9,626 nucleotides of DNA, taken from positions 1-9,626 of the forward strand of contig JAEZXP010000045.1 of the NCBI GenBank assembly GCA_023419655.1. The letters are read 5' to 3'. This document shows, one piece after another, positions 8,901-9,626 of this stretch. The notes under the pieces are model-generated. The model did no database searches, had not been told where the DNA came from, and saw only the letters and a list, made by a program, of their open reading frames with translations. The stretch is from Bacillota bacterium (GTDB lineage: Bacteria; Bacillota; Clostridia; Lachnospirales; Lachnospiraceae). A program made the position numbers and the translations under genes. How positions within the stretch are numbered: the stretch's first letter is position 1; every line of letters starts with the position of its first letter.

Positions 8901-9072
8901 CGATAATTACCATGCAGTCATGTGTATTTCGAAAGCCCATCGGGATAATAGAGGCTATCTTTTCTAAGCTTTCAGACAGAGCACCCTCTGTAAATGCTTC
9001 TTCAATTAAATAAAGGCACTCCAGCTCTTTCGCCCGTTCTACCAAGTCGTGGTTTGATACGTTGGTATACAT
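5956..9072 (-). CDS. Multidomain protein: GAF-like sensor, PEP/pyruvate-binding ATP-grasp, uncharacterised GPGRWGS domain, C-terminal nucleotidyltransferase
   Basis: A 1038-residue, apparently cytosolic protein with no signal peptide or membrane helix seen. Residues about 12-125 resemble a GAF-like sensor (ELECLYLIEEAF, then ASIIPMGF, then a helix with INTIARR-like ending) known from signalling proteins. Residues about 130-310 are helical and unassigned. Residues about 318-690 are a PEP/pyruvate-binding (PPDK_N) ATP-grasp domain: GGKGSG with K327, VRSSSLLED with R425, TSFSGKYKS, then IEF with E672 and LLQCRP with Q684 and R686. No phosphohistidine domain or PEP-utilising barrel follows. Instead residues about 700-850 carry GPGRWGSRG (767-775) and SFGTHFFQDL (809-818). 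After a polar linker (894-919) comes an MNT-type nucleotidyltransferase: GS at 948-949, D960 and D962, and D1005 as likely third carboxylate. AAGGAAGGG precedes the ATG by about six bases. The reaction is unknown. It may be annotated as PEP synthase-like, but it cannot be a complete PEP synthase. Confidence 0.9.
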   Translation of the reverse strand: MYTNVSNHDLVERAKELECLYLIEEAFTEGALSESLEKIASIIPMGFRNTHDCMVIIELDGQIYHPGRSIESVDELGSAIIVNGQTRGYIRVMYPKDTFSKDDVIFLDQEIRLLNTIARRIAENINKNDSSKIQDDKSPWRVILYLLQKTDHKTLLYVCEKMLALLAVINPVIVQNISREFNWVKYDIHDEINFPLETLPEVDLIGLSKTIFDNAVKHLNDNQIYDHINLWIYQGKTYDLIKIVDKRDSDVNKISNALSAYMKAVNDNEMSSDSTKRWLLTELTRRFITDNPKAISKIHEYINVEAFIHLLDYFICSPNSIGKIGGKGSGLFLAYQILKKHNELSQFENIVVPKTWYISSDEFRNLLDDNGLDELNEHKYLDMIDIRISYPRIIQRLKNARISPYILNELNKILDASEECPLIVRSSSLLEDQIDTSFSGKYKSLFITNRGTRSERMKQLVDGILEVYASIFNPDSIEYRKERNLLDCDEQMGIMIQEVVGCQAGSYYFPLFAGVAFSNNELRWSPRIRREDGLLRMVMGLGTRAVDRVGEDYPILLSPGQPNLRVNHSPQDLRRYSPQYMDVIDLENNQFLTLPIADLLKAYGDKIPNISLMASALKDDIIVDVNPLLTDFKKDNLIITFDRLIHKTPFVNQVKSILSLLQAELGYPVDIEFACDDKNFYLLQCRPQSRNHDNAPVAIPMNIMTQSTVFTANKYISNGKAAGIKTVVYVDPYEYSRLGAYEDFINIRTIISELNQILPRRSFILMGPGRWGSRGDIKLGVPVAYSDINNTAMLIEIAQKQSKYEPELSFGTHFFQDLVEENIKYLPLYPEDSDILFNQSFFSSSRNILPDIVPAYAYLRDAVKIINIEDVFPNKELVVLMNGDLQKAVAYLDYPSSTNTEPSSGDMPVPEITGNDEDGWKWRHYMAEQIANQMDMEAFSVKGIYLFGSTNSCTARLNSDIDLLIHFDGTAKQKEALGSWLDGWSMALSEINYLNTGYKSSGLLDVHYVTDQDIKDRTSFAIKINSVFDPALPLRVRA

Positions 9073-9095
9073 AGTATGCCCTTCCTTTCTCCACC

Positions 9096-9182
9096 AACTT
9101 TAAATAGAGTATAGCACAATTGGTTAAGTATGGATACCCTTTTTAAGGATGACACACAAGGGATAATTTTACATTTAAAGTT
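9096..9182. repeat. 10-bp perfect inverted repeat spanning the divergent promoter region
   Basis: AACTTTAAAT at 9096-9105 is the exact reverse complement of ATTTAAAGTT at 9173-9182, with 67 bases between the arms. The left arm lies just downstream of the - strand -10 element, around the expected transcript start. The right arm lies about 20 bases upstream of the glmS -35 region. This could be a paired operator acting on both genes. Each arm contains the AT-rich palindrome TTTAAA, so chance is possible. Confidence 0.35.
9108..9116 (-). promoter_or_regulatory. Likely extended -10 promoter of the multidomain gene
   Basis: Read on the - strand, TGC directly followed by TATACT gives an extended -10 element (TATACT is the complement of 9108-9113). 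The -35 position 17 bases upstream reads TATCCA and is weak, which extended -10 promoters tolerate. Transcription would begin near 9101, leaving a leader of about 28 bases that contains the AAGGAAGGG ribosome site. Confidence 0.5.
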
Positions 9183-9202
9183 ATGAAATTACTAAAAAAA
9201 TA

Positions 9203-9231
9203 TAGAATTTTTAAGGTATTGATGGTATACT
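9203..9231 (+). promoter_or_regulatory. Likely extended -10 promoter of glmS
   Basis: TATACT at 9226-9231 is preceded by TGG (9223-9225), forming an extended -10 element. At 17 bases upstream the -35 reads TAGAAT (9203-9208), a weak match. Transcription would start near 9238, about 35 bases before the ATG at 9273. Upstream sequence is strongly A/T-rich (ACTAAAAAAATATAG). If correct, the leader is too short to hold a glmS ribozyme. Confidence 0.5.
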
Positions 9232-9272
9232 TATGTGAATATGGAAGCTTTTTATTAGGAGGAATAAGATTT

Positions 9273-9626
9273 ATGTGTGGAATTGTAGGTTTTATCGGTA
9301 ACCGGCAGGCGGCGCCAATAATACTTGAGGGACTTTCTAAATTAGAATATCGGGGATATGATTCGGCGGGCATAGCTGTTCGTGACGGTAATTCGGATAT
9401 AGAAATTGTAAAGGCAAAGGGGAGGCTTAAGGTTCTTTTTGAAAAGACCAATGCCGGTCAGTCACTGACAGGCTGCTGCGGAATCGGTCATACCAGATGG
9501 GCAACCCATGGAGAGCCATCCGAAGAAAATGCCCATCCTCATTATAGCGACGATTGCTCGGTCGTTGCGGTACATAATGGTATTATTGAGAATTACCAGG
9601 AACTTAAAGAGAAGCTCATTAAGAAG
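9273..9626 (+). CDS. glmS: Glutamine--fructose-6-phosphate aminotransferase (isomerising), N-terminal part
   Basis: The first 118 codons of glmS; the gene runs off the window and the full protein is usually about 600 residues. The enzyme makes glucosamine-6-phosphate from fructose-6-phosphate and glutamine, the first step toward UDP-GlcNAc for peptidoglycan. The visible part is the class II glutamine amidotransferase domain. It starts MCGIVGFIG, where Cys2 becomes the N-terminal nucleophile after methionine removal. Further motifs are EYRGYDSAGIAV (R27-G33), HTRWATHG (73-80) and HNGIIENY (101-108), which bind glutamine and shape the active site. These match GlmS rather than PurF or AsnB. A strong AGGAGGA Shine-Dalgarno at 9257-9263 lies 9 bases before the ATG. 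The gene diverges from the multidomain gene across a 200-bp region with its own likely promoter. No self-cleaving ribozyme core is seen upstream, so other control of expression must be assumed. Confidence 0.96.
   Translation, partial: MCGIVGFIGNRQAAPIILEGLSKLEYRGYDSAGIAVRDGNSDIEIVKAKGRLKVLFEKTNAGQSLTGCCGIGHTRWATHGEPSEENAHPHYSDDCSVVAVHNGIIENYQELKEKLIKK

Noticed and set aside
5956..9072. Calling the large protein PEP synthase or pyruvate phosphate dikinase
   Set aside because: Only the ATP-grasp part matches; the phosphohistidine and PEP-utilising domains needed for that chemistry are absent.
9137..9162. CCCTT/AAGGG hairpin in the divergent intergenic region
   Set aside because: Only 5 bp with a 16-base loop, no extension of the stem and no T-run; too weak for a terminator or riboswitch.
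9063..9230. TGGTATAC occurring at 9063-9070 and 9223-9230 as a possible paired operator
   Set aside because: One copy is the start of the multidomain coding sequence and the other is part of the glmS -10 element; an 8-mer repeat at this distance is easily chance.
9143..9451. A 102-codon - strand open frame across the glmS start
   Set aside because: It overlaps the unmistakable glmS N-terminus and its promoter region, and the protein is basic, featureless and without a plausible family.

Overview
The window looks like a low-to-moderate GC Firmicute chromosome. Class Clostridia, possibly a Lachnospiraceae-type gut bacterium, is my best guess. This rests on strong Shine-Dalgarno sites, GTG and ATG starts, the Firmicutes-style ECF transporter operon and a typical bacterial glmS. 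It is an inference from style, not from a marker gene. I see no mobile element, CRISPR array, tRNA or rRNA gene.

Positions 2-5825 on the + strand hold one tightly packed transporter operon. It comprises the 3' end of an ECF substrate-binding (S) protein of the MptD/Trep_Strep type, an EcfT/CbiQ transmembrane component, a double ATP-binding protein, and two full-length exporter-fold ABC half-transporters (permease plus ATPase). The S/T, T/ATPase and half-transporter/half-transporter junctions each overlap by 1 or 4 bases, and only 19 bases separate the ATPase gene from the first half-transporter. The arrangement suggests one functional unit. The ECF part would capture a small substrate. The paired half-transporters, which resemble the YbtP/YbtQ and IrtA/IrtB class, would move the same or a related compound. 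A metallophore, haem or another cofactor is plausible, but the substrate cannot be read from the sequence.

The operon ends in a strong hairpin at 5850-5888. The convergent gene that follows (5956-9072, - strand) appears to share it. That gene encodes a 1038-residue protein and is the most interesting item here. It has a GAF-like sensor domain, a PEP/pyruvate-binding type ATP-grasp domain with its key residues, a conserved uncharacterised domain (GPGRWGSRG and SFGTHFFQ motifs) where PEP synthase would carry its phosphohistidine and TIM-barrel domains, and a C-terminal MNT-type nucleotidyltransferase joined by a polar linker. It is neither a PEP synthase nor a pyruvate phosphate dikinase, and its reaction is unknown to me.

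A 200-bp divergent intergenic region (9073-9272) carries a likely extended -10 promoter for each flanking gene and a 10-bp perfect inverted repeat that places one arm beside each promoter. On the right, the 5' end of glmS (9273 to the window edge) begins glucosamine-6-phosphate synthesis for the cell wall. No glmS ribozyme is visible in its leader.
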